A DNA stretch of 64,000 nucleotides from Ixodes scapularis (taxonomy: Eukaryota; Arthropoda; Arachnida; Ixodida; Ixodidae), in NCBI RefSeq assembly GCF_016920785.2, contig NW_024609835.1:22163108-22227107 (forward strand). The letters are read 5' to 3'. Below the pieces are notes generated by a model. That model saw nothing but the letters and a program-made list of their open reading frames with translations. It searched no databases and was not told the DNA's origin. Below, one piece after another: positions 11,185-23,537 of this stretch. Each line of letters begins with the position of its first letter. Positions within the stretch are counted from its first letter, which is position 1. A program made the position numbers and the translations under genes.

Positions 11185-11879
11185 TCGGGGTCTCCTAAAC
11201 CCGACCCGCGGGCAAAATCTGTCCCACGGGGGAATTCCGACCAGCTGGCAGCAGGCCGCTGTCCTTCCAATGAATCCCGACCCACGGGCCGCTTCCAGCA
11301 GGCTCGCTACTTCCGCAAAGAAAGGGCGCCGAAACGCGCACCAACCGCGTAATCTAATATACCAGAAGAAAAAACGAGAGAAAACTGCCTATTGTAGGCG
11401 TGACCTCTTGTGCTATAATGTTCTGAATGTCGTCCTCACCAGCTACACCATTCTTTTCCACCTGTTTCATACCTCTGTAACTTCATCTGCCAAAGTTAAT
11501 GTGAGTTCTCATGCATATTGTGCTTAGTCAGTGTCCTGTGACGTATCTATCGCCTATTGTGAGCCCCCGTTCCATAGTCCAACTCAACTGACTTACGTCA
11601 CGCAATGGCGGTGGTGCTGCTATCGGTACTGGATATGCGCAGACGCTTAATGTCATAGGTTAATACTAGATTCAAAACTTAGTTTTATTCATCCAACTTA
11701 CATTCTTCTTTTCTTACTTTCTACTCAAACTCTAAATTTTTTCTTTAAGAATGACTGCTTATTTAGGACATTATATTTAGGTTTCTTTCTTATTTATATT
11801 CACTTATTTCTCTACCGGCCCTTGAGACAGCAACATATCCTTCATCCGGCCCCTTACAGAAAAGGTTTGGAGACCCCTA
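11185..11879. mobile_element. hAT-like non-autonomous element with GGGGTCTCC termini
   Basis: Left end reads CGGGGTCTCCTAAACCCGAC, and the right end on the opposite strand reads TAGGGGTCTCCAAACC. Termini of the CAGGGGTCTCCAAAC kind belong to hAT transposons. The left end appears to have lost one base. Flanking bases share only a short TTAT core, so the 8-bp duplication is not convincing. The interior (695 bp) has no transposase. The first 130 bp hold two CCGACCCRCGGG units. A segment at about 11594-11645 is similar to one at 42042-42092. Confidence 0.55.
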
Positions 11880-13450
11880 AGTTATGGGAAGGTTGGAAAA
11901 TAAAATTAAGTTAATTCATGCACAGCACCCTTTCTTCAATCGGTAATAATGTGCATCCGGAATGTGTTTTGTCCAGGTGAGTTCATATATTTGCCACGCC
12001 CTTGCCTATTAATTAATTATGCGAATTAAGCTAGAAATAAGTTGATAAGGTATCGTAAACACAGATACGTTTTTCCTAATAGCGGTATAACACTCGGAGA
12101 CTTCAACAAACACACACAAAAAAAACTTAAGTCTTGAAGAATGTAGTATTAAAATGTTCCCTCTTTGTTCATTTTTTTAATTCAAATGTCATCTCTATCA
12201 CTGCAGCTGTCTGATCTGCATAATGACCTTTTATTAGTTTGAAAGGGAACGGGACCTCTAGCGTAATTCGAGGGTAATAGCGATGTGTATCAGCGGAAAG
12301 GCGTCAACTATTATGTTGATTAGAAGGACACAAAGAAATATACGGTAAAAAAGGAGTGACGTCTTGGTGTTATTATCGACATCAAAACAGCCATGGGATC
12401 AAATAGATTAAACTCTCATTAGCTGTTCTTTTTTTTTTCTTTTGTGATCGAGAATATAGTGTGTATTTTCTACGTTTTCTCCGTGTGCTCACAAAGATAT
12501 ATGAACACGAAAGTCTCTGTAAGTCTTGTTTGCTCTTCCAACTTTGACATTCTGACAATGAACATGACGTGTTGCTTCTTTATTTCCACAGCCAAGACTG
12601 CGTTTTCAATTGTTCAATGTTTTCCTCGTTATTTGCTGAATGTTTTCCGCTGATCGCAGTGATTGATTCATCGCGTCATCTGCGGTAAAAAAGAACTGTA
12701 GCTTTTTGTTTTTAGTCTTTTATTATGTTAGACTGTTCAACTTTTGTGAACTCTCGGGTTGCGTTGTGTACCTGATATAAAAAAATAAAAAATACATTTA
12801 CACGTTGCCTGCTTCAACTGGACGGTACATGTCCCAACAGTTGTCCTTCCCGACCAAGTGTTTGCGGATTCGTGACTCCTTATCTAGAGCGTGCCTTTGT
12901 AAAATCTTTAATAAAATATGTATTGATCTCTAACTTTACAATCGTTCAACAGAGTAATAACATACCGGATGTTCGGGAGAAAACAGAGCCAAATTTTTCT
13001 CATCGCAAAATTAGACTACCTCGAACGCTTAGTTTTCGCCCAAATATAGGAACGGCGGCTGGGACAACGAACATTCGGTACCTGCCGTTACTCGATGAAG
13101 CAATCATAAGAGATTTCTGGTAATTAATGAGAAAATGGTGGCCTACCCTCGAAGGCATGGAGATAAATAGCGTCTGGTACCAGAAAAGGGTACTCTTTTT
13201 TCGTTGAAAATGTTCCAAAATTGCTTTTTAACTTAGAAATCAGAAAACGTCAAGTTCTGAAACCTTGTCGTCCTGCCCCAAACATGAGAACAACATTTGG
13301 GCACCTACTGAGCGTCCGTGAACACGTGGATAGGTTTATTTTTGCGGTGAGAAAAACAGAATTATCTCGTCCCCAGAACACCTGTAAAACCATGCTCATT
13401 AAGCAAGTTTTAAGGCTTTGAGCCCCTGCTTGTGGCAATCAACCAAATCT
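11880..13450. other. No gene recognised
   Basis: AT-rich sequence with short frames only. The last 250 bp lead into a TTGAA repeat and may be the degraded 3' end of a LINE-like element, since the text before the repeat (GCCCCTGCTTGTGGCAATC) looks like a retroelement 3' end. This is not strong enough for a separate call. Confidence 0.4.
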
Positions 13451-13477
13451 GTATTGTATTGAATTGAATTGAATTCA
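13451..13477 (+). repeat. (TTGAA)n pentanucleotide repeat
   Basis: Tandem TATTG/TTGAA units. This is the complement of the LINE tail at 4829-4850, so either a minus-strand LINE end lies to the right or a different plus-strand element ends here. Confidence 0.6.
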
Positions 13478-14058
13478 AGTGTCGTTGCTATGGCGCACGG
13501 ATCCCGTTCATTCCATGACAATTATTTTACCACATTTTCAGCGCTTCATGCGCCTTGACTTTTGGTTGGGCTGAAGCGTCTTCTACATAATGGCACCACA
13601 CCGAGGTTACCTGTTATAACTTATAGCTCACATCACTATAGTAGGTTGCAGGTCATGAAAGGCAAGACAACCCGTTCCCCCACGAAGCCTTCCACCCTTT
13701 CCGCTTTATGAAACGCTGGAGAGGGGGGGAGTAGAGAGGAAGAAACCACCAATGATGAAGAGCACATAACTTTCGGGGTGCGGCTTGCCGTACTTTACTT
13801 AATCTGTAACAGGCTGTAGGTACTTACTGTAAAACACCACGTTTTGTACCAGAAACATGGCGACTTGCCCGTCTCTTCCCGGCTGCGCCAAACAGTTCTT
13901 TCTAAAAGGTAAGTTTGAGATTGCCCGTCATAATATAACGTAACATAAAGCAATTTTTATACGTTATGACCTAGGTATTCTCAGAAGCTCCAGCATGTCT
14001 ACCAATTCGTCTCGTTTTAATCGCACTAGATTAAAAATAGCGCAAAGATAAGGACAGA
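13478..14058. other. No gene recognised
   Basis: No domain or repeat recognised; short frames only. Confidence 0.4.
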
Positions 14059-14112
14059 CGAAGAAGGGGACAGGACAGGCGCTAATCCTGTCCTGTCCTG
14101 GCCACTTCTTCG
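14059..14112. repeat. Hairpin of the Penelope-terminus type
   Basis: Arms 14059-14079 and 14087-14112 (CGAAGAAG plus GGACAGGACAGG against CCTGTCCTGTCC plus CTTCTTCG) form a strong hairpin with a short internal asymmetry and a loop of about 7 bases. Inverted purine/pyrimidine termini of this kind flank Penelope-like elements, but no endonuclease or RT is attached here. Confidence 0.6.
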
Positions 14113-14203
14113 CATGTCGTTGTCCTATTGCTATCTGTAATTTGGTATGTATAACCAACTAGTATAATCGGTTCAATCAAAGCGAAGGAAAGGCGCTCTC
14201 GCC

Positions 14204-15110
14204 CAGTCTTGGGTAAGTTACTTTTAAAAGGTAATTCGTTAGAGTTAGTTACTTTCAGAAAATTAGTTGCAAAGCTACTATTACAGTTGCCCCAACAAAC
14301 GAGTAACTCCAGTTTACAGTGACTTTTTAGTTACTTTCTATAACACGAAAAATTTAGGTAAAACTAGAAAACGCCCCTCACCAAGTTTTATTGCATAAAA
14401 TTAAAAAGTGCGCTTTTTACTTTATATTGTAACTTAGGCGCAGCTGATTCTCGAAATTAGTGTCTTAAAGTTTCCCTCGTTTGATGGCGAACACGTCCCT
14501 GCCCTTGCTGAACAGACCCCGCGCAACCAGGGCAAGGAGCGAACCCCACGCAAACAGCAGCAAATTTTGCCTCGACTGTTGACACCACACCAGTGTAGTG
14601 GCACGAATCAAAATACGAAACATGCGCAGTGCGGAGTAGTGGCGCAAATTAAAATACAAAACATTCGCGGTGCCCTGTGTGTGTATTGTTTTTTCACGGT
14701 TGATTCAGCCGATTAAAAAGCGTTTGTGTCCAGTCACAAAGTGCAAGCGCGTGCGTAAAAATAACTAGATTTGTTTTCATCACACCAACACGTGACTATA
14801 TACGGGTCGTGATTCGCGAGAAAGAACGTATTCATAAGTTTGTGCATGGCCAACTTGACACTCGAAATGTCGAAGCAGACAGTTTGGAAAGTGCAAGGAA
14901 TACCTAAATTGTACTCGTTCAGTGATAAATTGATCATACAAAACTGGAAAGTAACGACAAAAGTAACGTCGTTATTTCCATCGTTATCTGAGAAAAAGTA
15001 ATAGAACTGCAGTGACAAGTTACTTGTTTTAAAGTGACTCGTTACAGTTATAAGTTACCAAAAGCGTATCGAAATTCCAGTAACGCGCAACGCGTCGCTA
15101 CTTAAGACTG
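14204..15110. mobile_element. hAT-like short element with perfect 8-bp target duplication
   Basis: Termini are inverted: the left reads CAGTCTTGGGTAAGTTAC and the right, on the opposite strand, reads CAGTCTTAAGTAGCGAC. The direct repeat CTCTCGCC flanks it exactly (14196-14203 and 15111-15118). An 8-bp duplication plus CAG-start termini define hAT superfamily insertions. Both ends carry clusters of GTTACTTTT/AAAAGTAAC subterminal motifs, likely transposase-binding sites. The 907-bp interior has no transposase, only frames below 95 codons, so the element depended on a partner transposase. Confidence 0.88.
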
Positions 15111-15118
15111 CTCTCGCC

Positions 15119-16099
15119 CCACAAAGATCACCCGGTTTCAGTTGAAAAAGGGCGCTTACCCTTTGTGCCACCGGGACCGCGTGGCTATTGAATGTTTACA
15201 CCTAATGCCCTTCCCAGCTGCTGAACTGATTACAAGTTCAATCCTTGCGCTTCGAGTGCCTATGCAAGCGCAATATAAACTCAGGAACTTCTACAACCGT
15301 ATTGTGTTAGTCCTTTTGTATGTGACAGCTCGCTAAGTCGCCATGCTTGTAGTTGCCAGTCCGATCACCCCTTGCTCTTTTAACTCGCTCGATTCTACCA
15401 GACTTCCACATTACTGTGTGCATACACAAGTCAAGCAGTTTAAATCGGGCTCTAATAGGAGGGGGCGGGGGGTGCATGTGAAGCTCCCATGGGTTCTGCA
15501 ACTAGAACAAGAAGAAGGGAGGGGGGGGGGGGGGGCCAATTGGGTAGCCCAGACACGTAAAATTTAGGGCACCTCTGCGCCCTTTGAGATTTAGTCTTTT
15601 CCAAGACGAGGTGCGGCTAATAGGGGTGTTGCAGTGCATCCCAAGTTTGGCACGCCCAAACTTTCCTTTACAATTAACTACTCAAGAAGTATTGTAATTT
15701 TGGTCATACAATTGTTAATTTATTGGTAGCGCAGTCTTAACCAAGGACATAAAAAATTTATCATTCCACGTGTACAAAATTGAAAATAAAAAAGTGCGCA
15801 CATTTCCATGTTATTCTTGCTGGCTAGGTGATCGGAAAGCATAGCAAGCATTATCATGAGCCGTCTATACAAGCTCTGAGTTTCGGAACAAATACCCCCG
15901 CAATCAGTCGTGCGTGTTTGGATATGGCCTGGAAGGCATATACTCTGGGCAGAATATTCTACCTCACGTAAACCTGCATTTTCTGCATAAAGGTGTCGTA
16001 GAATGATAAATGTTTTGGAAACCCGACATTTCTCCTCGATGCTTCAAATGACATTCTTCAGTAATTGGTATAAACTTAAACTGCTCTCATAATTCTAAA
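15119..16099. other. No gene recognised; 15-G run
   Basis: Contains a run of 15 G at 15521-15535. The overlapping 60-75 codon frames at 15142-15567 have no recognisable domain. Confidence 0.4.
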
Positions 16100-16290
16100 T
16101 ATTCAGGATGTGCACGAGATATTCACGATATCAGTAAATATTATGAATATTCCCACAACCAGTTGCAAGCCTTTTGAATACATGCTGATATCAGCAGCAA
16201 ATATTTTGAATATTAACAAATTGTGAGTATCTGCTGATGACAGCAGGTATTGTGAATATCTGCGGATACTGCGAATAACAGCAGATGTTC
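16100..16290. repeat. Degenerate tandem repeat, GAATAT/CAGCAG type
   Basis: Repeated variants of GATATCAGCAAATATTNTGAA and of its near-palindromic partner occur about every 30-40 bp (for example near 16125, 16185, 16230, 16275). Units are diverged. Possibly the subterminal repeat of a decayed DNA transposon. Confidence 0.5.
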
Positions 16291-18436
16291 CAAATAGTAT
16301 AAGGCCAAAAAAGTATGAACCGCTTCTCATTGTTGCCAGTGTTTAAAAGTTGTTTCACACCAGAAATGATAACGTCCCAAAAGAGGGCTTTGCCGTCCTG
16401 GGGGCATCAATCAGGCATGGATAATTGCGGCCATCACGTGATGCAAGAAGAATATTCTCTGTTTTTCTGACATGGTTCAGTAAAAAAAGAAAGTATCATT
16501 AACCAGCTCTCTCCAGTCGGGGTATACTTTATGACGAGTCCTCCATGAGACCGGGACACGGCTGGATGTACGTGCACGCCTGAAAGCAGGACCGGAGACG
16601 TCTTTACGCGTCCATTGTTGTTTGAGCGTGGAAAGATGGACGGTAATCCACTTCGTCCGAGGCGTGCTTTTTCGTTAGCGCCTTTGTTCCGCAGAGTTGC
16701 GAATCTGTCACGCCGGCGAACAAGGCGCGCCGCCCGACAATGACGCCAGACAGACGAGCGCTCTCTCTCGCCCCAGGTGCAATTTCGCTTGTCTCGTTTT
16801 TCTTCATTCTGAGCAGAATGCGGGTGGGCTTATTTATAAGCTGTTGAAGGCAACGCAACGCCGGAGCCTGCTCAGCTAATTTCACTTTAACTGGTTACAT
16901 CTGTCACGCAGCAAGAAATAGCGAAGGCCAGCTGTTTTTGTTTCTAATCTGGCAGGTGTTGGTATAGAGTACCGCTCGCGTGCGGTGCGGCCGTGCTAAT
17001 TGCCTTACGACGGGAATGCGCTGTATTTTTGGCGCAAAGGAGATGTGGTCGCGAGTATGTATGATGATAGCTCGGATTGTCATGGTACTTTGTGGACATA
17101 AAGACACTGCACTTCTGAAGTGTACCTGTAAAATAAAGTTTGATATCATTGTCTCTATCGATGAAATGCCAACATACATACTTTACCGGTCGTATGATAG
17201 TAAATCATCCTCTCTTTGTCACTGTTTTTCTTGTTTCCCGTGCTTTCTCCTTGAATTCCTCCCCCCCCCCCCCCCCTGCCCCCCCTTCCTTTTCTGAACA
17301 AAAAAAATATATATTGTACGTTATTTGAGACAAAAAGAAAGGCCTCATTGCATAATATTTTTATTATTACTTTTTGCGTCCCCAAAATTCGACGCACAAT
17401 TAATTTAAAGGTTGTTTCTACAAACACGAAAGCAGAAATGAAAACTCAAACCCGTGCAATAAACAAACCGAAAGTTAAAGAGAAAATCGAAAAAAGGAGA
17501 AATATGTTCACACCATTTTTTTAAACGAGCCTTACAAGAATATATTTTTTACAAAATTTGCGAATATGTTGGTAGCAAAGCCGTACTTCCAATTAAAGTA
17601 AATTCCCTCGCTTTTTGAAAGACAACGTAAAAAGATTTTCGCATGTTCAAATATCGTCGAGTTTTGAATTGTGCATTTGTGTATTGAGTGTTTGTGTACT
17701 TGTGTTCCTACCCTTCATCCGTGTTATCGCACTTTGTGGCTGGTAGACATAAATTAATGAACTTTGTAAATGACGAAAATTTGCAGTTCTTATGTTTGAA
17801 CTACATACAATTTATAAGGCAGTTCATCGATTGAGCGAAACATTGAGCTTCCTCGGAATTCACACACACTGAATGTGCGAGGTTTCTAATTCGGATCCCC
17901 GAGCGGTGAAAGCAATTCCCGGCGAAGTAAACGGTATACGCTTGACGGGTTCAAATATTTCACTGCCACTACTTTATTTTTAATGGGCGTGCATGGAGTA
18001 CTATCTTATACCCCACTCGCACCGCCAGCATAAAGATACCTCCAACATAGGTCCCTTTGCAATCGGCGAATCAGCCCGAGCTCTTGGGTCACGATCACAT
18101 GCCACGCGCGGAGGACGTCGAACTGATTCGACGTCGACCATGAAGGCCTAATGGTACTTTTGAGGTCGTGTCAATGGGGTATTCGATTATCAACAGTAAC
18201 GAATATCTTCAGCCGACTACACATCACGATGCACTCGGAGCCCCAATTTCTGGTTTTCCTTTTATTAGTGCAACCGGTAAGAAGCGCGATCGGTGTTGTA
18301 CTGAATTGATAAGGCGGTTCTACGGGTAAGAAAAGGCTCCGCGTCTTCTTGAAACTGTGGCAAAATGACCACTGAGGCATGAAAGAAGAGCCCCATTTTC
18401 ATTGGCTCAGCTTTATTAAGAATAATAAATATAGTT
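16291..18436. other. No gene recognised; 16-C run
   Basis: A C run occupies 17261-17276. A moderately GC-rich part (16560-17060) has small frames on both strands, none with a recognisable domain. Around 18110-18140 there is a short palindrome-like GACGTCGA/TCGACGTC pair. Confidence 0.4.
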
Positions 18437-18444
18437 GTTCCGAG

Positions 18445-21286
18445 TAGAGATCTTTGTGGGCTCGGGCTAGCCCGAAAGCCCGAGTTCGACACGACGGTCG
18501 GGTCGGGCTCTAGCCAATGTATGAGAGCACTGTTCGGGATCGGGTCGGGTTCGGGCCGATTTACGCCGAACTGCGTCGGACTCGGGTCTGGCCAAGTTGG
18601 AGGCACCGGGACCCGACAACCCTACCTTGCCAAATATTTCGGAGTTGGGGTCAATATTTATTTTATGTTCGAAAACAAAATAAAAAAGAAACGGAAAGTT
18701 TCTTTAAACACAAAAAACGCCAGTCTGGATATTGTGCCGCGGGTCATTAGGTTATGTACAAAGCACGCGCTAAACTATGACAGCCGTATAAGTCAGTGGT
18801 TCTCAAATGGGAGGCAGTGGCCCCTGCGAAGGTATTTCTAAGATACAGGAAGCCATACACATCAGTGAACCTGGCTTTTTTTTTTTTCGTACAGAAAACT
18901 TTTGGGTGATATATATATATATATATTGTATACCTTAAGGAGAGAAGCTTAGTTACACGAGCACTTAGCTATATAATATTCTTTTATCCCTTTAAACATC
19001 ATTACTGCAAACCTTTCCCTCTCCCGCAACCGCGAATCCAGCACTTTCGCCGATCCACAAGAGATCCCCGAAACTGGGTTCGGACATTTCATTGAACGCC
19101 GTTTTATCAAATACCGTTTCATCGAAGCTGTTTCATCGAACGCCATTTTATCGAAATCCATTTCATCGTACGCCGTTTCATCGTAGCAGTTTCATCGAAA
19201 ACCATCAAGTTATGCAGTATGACTTTTTGATCTAGGATATGGTTGTCTTTTATAACCGGAAGAATAGCAGACCTTCCCTTTTCTACGGAGAGGGGAACTA
19301 ATAATAAGAAACCTTATTTACTCCGCTACACCTTTTTTTTTTCATTGTAACTGTTTGAGTTGTGCTGTTAATATCGTCAAAAATAAACGGGATCATCGCC
19401 TTGACGTTTCATGAAACTTGTGATCATCGGGTGCAGTGAAGAAGGTACGTCCCTTCAAGGGTGTATCTACGTTCTTGAAGAGGCGTATTTTGTTTCAAGC
19501 ACAAAGCCGTCTTTGAAGCAATTACATCTATCCAGTCGCATGTAACAGAAAAAAAAATGTTTGTCTTTCTTCTTTGTTTTATTGTTCGTCAGTGGCAGGA
19601 CCGTGGACTTACTGGTTTTTCAATCTTTGTGCTTAGAAAAGAAAGTTTTAGATTTTCCTACGATAAAATGAAAACTCCACTAAATAGATAAGTAAAGGGC
19701 GCAGAGAAGAATAGTTAAATTCATTTCAGGATCTACCTTTCATGAGTGAACAAGTAGGAAACGAAATCTGGTGGAGTGCAACCACTTATCTTGCCTGAAC
19801 ACAGAAAACACTCATTACTAACCACTCAAGATTTGTTACGTTCTACAATTCAGTAACCGAGCTTTTGGTGAAATAGGGACCAGGGCAGTAATTTTATTTC
19901 TGTTGATTCGACAGAAGCTTTAAAACACCTCAAAAAGGGGAGTAAATAATCTAAAACGCGCTATAATGCTCCGAAATTCGATAAAACGGCGTCAAGAGAT
20001 TCGATGAAAGAGCGTTTGATAAATCGGCGTTCGACGAATCCGCGTTCGATAAATTGGCGTTCGATGAAAGGTCCACTTTTTCGACAGCTATCAGCATCAA
20101 TGACTCCACTTCACCAGACATCGCGTGCATGTTGAAAAAACCGCTTGCACACACTTTTTTTCAGCACGCACAAAAGTCAAGCCCTGCGAACTGCTATATA
20201 GGGTCATAGCGAATGGCGAAGCTCAGAATCAGATTAGATATAAAAATGCAACTTGCGCATTGCGCTGATAAAAATGAGCATGACGTTTATTGATATATAC
20301 TCTTATGAGCACGTTGCATATTTCAAGTATAATCCTATTCAGAGCATGGCGGTAAATACGCCTATAAAACACAGACAAAGAAATAAGTTCACAGGACGTA
20401 GGCTATTCAGAGCTCCATCCTACCACATCTTCCGTCCATGGGTGCTAAGTTCGACATCGGCGAGTTGGTCCAGGAGGCGATGGTTGGTTGTAGCGGGTTT
20501 GCCGTACACTGCGAATTGTCAGCCCCACGCCTGAGGTGATCGCGAACGCTAGGGAAAGTCGCAAATAGACCGGTGGCATCACTATGATGCAGACGTCACA
20601 AACTTTGTAGCATTTCCAAGCTGATGGGGCGTGGTTCCGACTAATTGCGGCAGGTGGCAAACTCGCCGACCAACAAGCCGATGTGGAACATTGACCCCAG
20701 TGGCTTCCGACGCCTCCCGCGGGAAAGTAGTAAATTACCATTTTTTAAGCGTATTGTTAAGAAAAACTAGTCATGCGCCGCTTCAGCGTCTCTAAGGCTG
20801 AGCTACAACTAATAAATTTAACCTGGTTATTCGCTAGCGATTAATCAAATACTTATTAAATTAATAACCTGCGTAGAACTCCACGCCTAGTGTGCGATAG
20901 CATAAAAGGATGAAAACACCACATTTTCTGCCTATTTCTTGCTTTGCATCAATGACGAATGAAACATAATCACTTGAAACACGCATCATCGTTCTAGAAG
21001 TAGCCTGAGTAAATAAAATTGCTGTGCAGACTTTCCAAAATAAATGTGTTCCTCTTCCGAGATTCGAAATTCTCGTTCAATACGAACGGTGTTAAAACTA
21101 AGGTAGAACTAATAGAAAGCAGAGTCGGGCTCGGTCCGGGTTCGGGTATGGTTCGGCGTGATTCAAGCCAGGTTCGGGCTCGTGCTTACTTTTAGCAAGC
21201 CCACTCGGGCTGGGACTGGGTTCGGGCAAATGCTTTATCAGGCCGGGTCGGGTTGGGCCTAAAATTCCGGCCCGCTCTGACCTCTA
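18445..21286. mobile_element. hAT-like element, 2.84 kb, with 8-bp target duplication
   Basis: The direct repeat GTTCCGAG flanks the element exactly (18437-18444 and 21287-21294). Termini read TAGAGATCTTTGTGGGC (left) and, on the other strand, TAGAGGTCAGAGCGGGC (right). Both ends (18460-18620 and 21120-21270) are packed with GGGTCGGGCTCGGG-type motifs in inverted orientation, which is strikingly GC-rich for this AT-rich region. The 8-bp duplication indicates hAT. No transposase is readable, and the interior holds another nested element (19082-20074) and a TA microsatellite (18910-18927). Confidence 0.82.
19082..20074. mobile_element. Foldback-like element with 15-16 bp repeats in its inverted ends
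   Basis: The left end begins GGACATTTCATTGAACGCCG, and the right end on the opposite strand begins GGACCTTTCATCGAACGCCA. Each end is a chain of diverged TTTCATCGAACGCCG units (left to about 19200, about eight units; right from about 19972, about six units), in inverted orientation relative to one another. Inverted ends built of short direct repeats are the hallmark of foldback elements. The interior (about 770 bp) has no transposase. No convincing target duplication was found. It is nested in the hAT-like element at 18445-21286. Confidence 0.65.
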
Positions 21287-21294
21287 GTTCCGAG

Positions 21295-23537
21295 CACATG
21301 GCCAGTCAGTGTATATGCCGGAACTTCTGGAAGGGTTTAGGAGGGGAAAAGGAAGGGGGGGCGGGGGGGGGGGGGGGGGTTCAGAAACTTTTCGGAATGT
21401 TATCGCGACGAATTCAATGGAGACAAGAGAATCTAAAACTCCGTTCAACGATTCCATTACTCGAATAACATAAAGTGTCATCTATCTAACGTACGATGCA
21501 ATGCGTGAGTTAAATTAATTCCTTGCACTCGGATTTGTTTTTTCCTTCGAATGACGGTGTAGTACAACGTATCCAGCTCATTGCTTGTATAGCAGTGTAA
21601 AACGCATAGAGCTCATTGGACATGCCGTTAAGAAATATCTGTCAGAGGAAAGTTGAATTGAGCATCGTGGTCAGAGAGTACTTCGCGTTTTCAAAAACCT
21701 AATTTCTCTCTCCCCCCCCCCCCCCTTCCACCCGTCCAACATATGTAATGAAAGCGTTAAATATAATATTTTCTGTTTATAGTACGAGTAAACGAGATCA
21801 TTCTCAGCCTAAAAACGCGGTGCGCGGCTGAGTCGCGAACATGTTATTCGCGCTTTGCACATTAAGAGATTGTGGTGTCGCTTCATAAAAACCACCAAAA
21901 AAACAAATCATAAAGCGCGGAGCGGAATAATAGTTTGCCGTGCCCTGCCCTTTTTCTTTTTTTTTAACTATCAGTGACTCGTAGGGAACGCAATACGTGA
22001 CACCGTCGTCTCTCTTGTTTCTCTTGGGCACCGTTGTACACACCACGACGCTGAAACAAAAAGGCGGAGATAGAGAGAGAGAGAGAGAGATGAGCTGCTT
22101 CTGCATAGAAAAAAAAAAAGGCGAGGGCAAAAGAAAAAAGAGACAGGGAGAGAGAGAGACGAAGGAAGGTCTGCCTCACCACCGTATACACGCTCCGCTG
22201 GCTCTGCCCTCTCACTGCGGAGCGGCCGACAAAAGAATGCCCGAAGATGCGGAACCAGCAGGCAGTGATGCAACAAACAAAACAAAAAACGACGAGAGGG
22301 GAGATTATAATCGCGACTAGACAAATCATGCCATCATCAACCTGGAATGCCAAGTGGCTAGAGTGTCGACTCCGTGCGACAGGTTCATCGAGGAACGCGC
22401 GCCGCGCTCTGCTTTTAGTGTATACACGCCTCGGGCACAAGGTGGCGCAAAACATGGGATCGGTTCATTTGTGGGTTGCGAGGTGTATTTTATCTGTTTA
22501 AAAAAAAAATGGAAAGGAAGACGAGATTGGTGTGACACTTTCGTTGCGTCTATATAGCGCAAGCGTGGAAAGTTGGGCTACGAGCTGAAAGCCGAGAAGC
22601 GAAAATAATTAATACTAAACTTTGAAAGGAGTCCCCCGGGAAAATTCGAAGTAGCGGTGGACATTTAGCTCGGAGATTTAGCTTCTTTAGAACTAAAAGA
22701 TTCGCGGAACCTACAAGTATCATTGAGAAACATCGACAGCCACTATGACTTGCACTTCCAAGACGTTCCTATTTTTCTCATTTTGAACCGCTTCGAGTGC
22801 CTACGCGATTTAATAATACGAATGGAAGGCAAAAGTTACGAGAAAGGCTTAACGTCCCCAGAAAGAAAATATTTTTGTTCCGCAATTTATTAAACCCGAA
22901 GTTATCGATGTTATGTGAGATAAGGAGATGTTTACTTCTCAAATACACTTCGCCCTAATGTGGTAGTTTTGTTTTTAATAGCTATTTACGAATGTGAAAA
23001 ACGTGCCAACTCTCCCCCTTTAACGTATAATGTGACAAGTTTACTATTTACTAGATACTGCCTTTTTAGAGCTAGTCTTAGAAAAGCCCCTTCTCCACCC
23101 ATCGATGACGATACCTGCATCGGTCGTTTCAATGGGCAATCATGCACAAAGCGATTACAATTATTATTTCGGTCATGACCGATTACGCGCGGGATAGTCC
23201 TCCTAAGACAAAGAGTTCACATTTGAGTTCGCGAATGCGGGCCCCGGGCGCGACGAGCTTGCTGCCAGTGTGTGTAGACATCGCGACAATGTTAGCCCGA
23301 ACACGACATCTGCGCATTTTCGCATTTTACTTCTAAATAGTATTAGGGAGCACAAAATCTTATTGCTTACATTATAGAACTAAATGAGCTCTTTCCGTAG
23401 CAATAATAACTTGGATGAAATCTTTTGGTTTCAAAGAGAAAAACTGGAAATCCCGGCGATCGCTTGTTCGCGCTAACAGTGTCGCGCTCTGTACCTCATA
23501 AAACGCTCAATCTTCATGATTTGGAACACTGGTTACA
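21295..23537. other. No gene recognised; G, C and GA runs
   Basis: Holds a 17-G run (21363-21379), a 14-C run (21712-21725) and a GA microsatellite (about 22066-22090). The part around 21990-22560 is mixed purine-rich and GC-rich, with open frames up to 163 codons on the minus strand that are low-complexity (Ser/Leu/Phe-rich, reading across the GA tract), so I do not call a gene. Confidence 0.4.

Noticed and set aside
18792..18815. CAGTGGTTCTCAAA, resembling a hAT terminus
   Set aside because: No matching inverted end or 8-bp duplication found in the window.
20445..20741. 98-codon minus-strand frame inside the hAT-like element
   Set aside because: No BED finger, catalytic core or dimerisation motif; not a transposase.
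21964..22455. 163-codon minus-strand frame
   Set aside because: Reads through a GA/CT microsatellite, giving Leu-Ser repeats; no conserved content.
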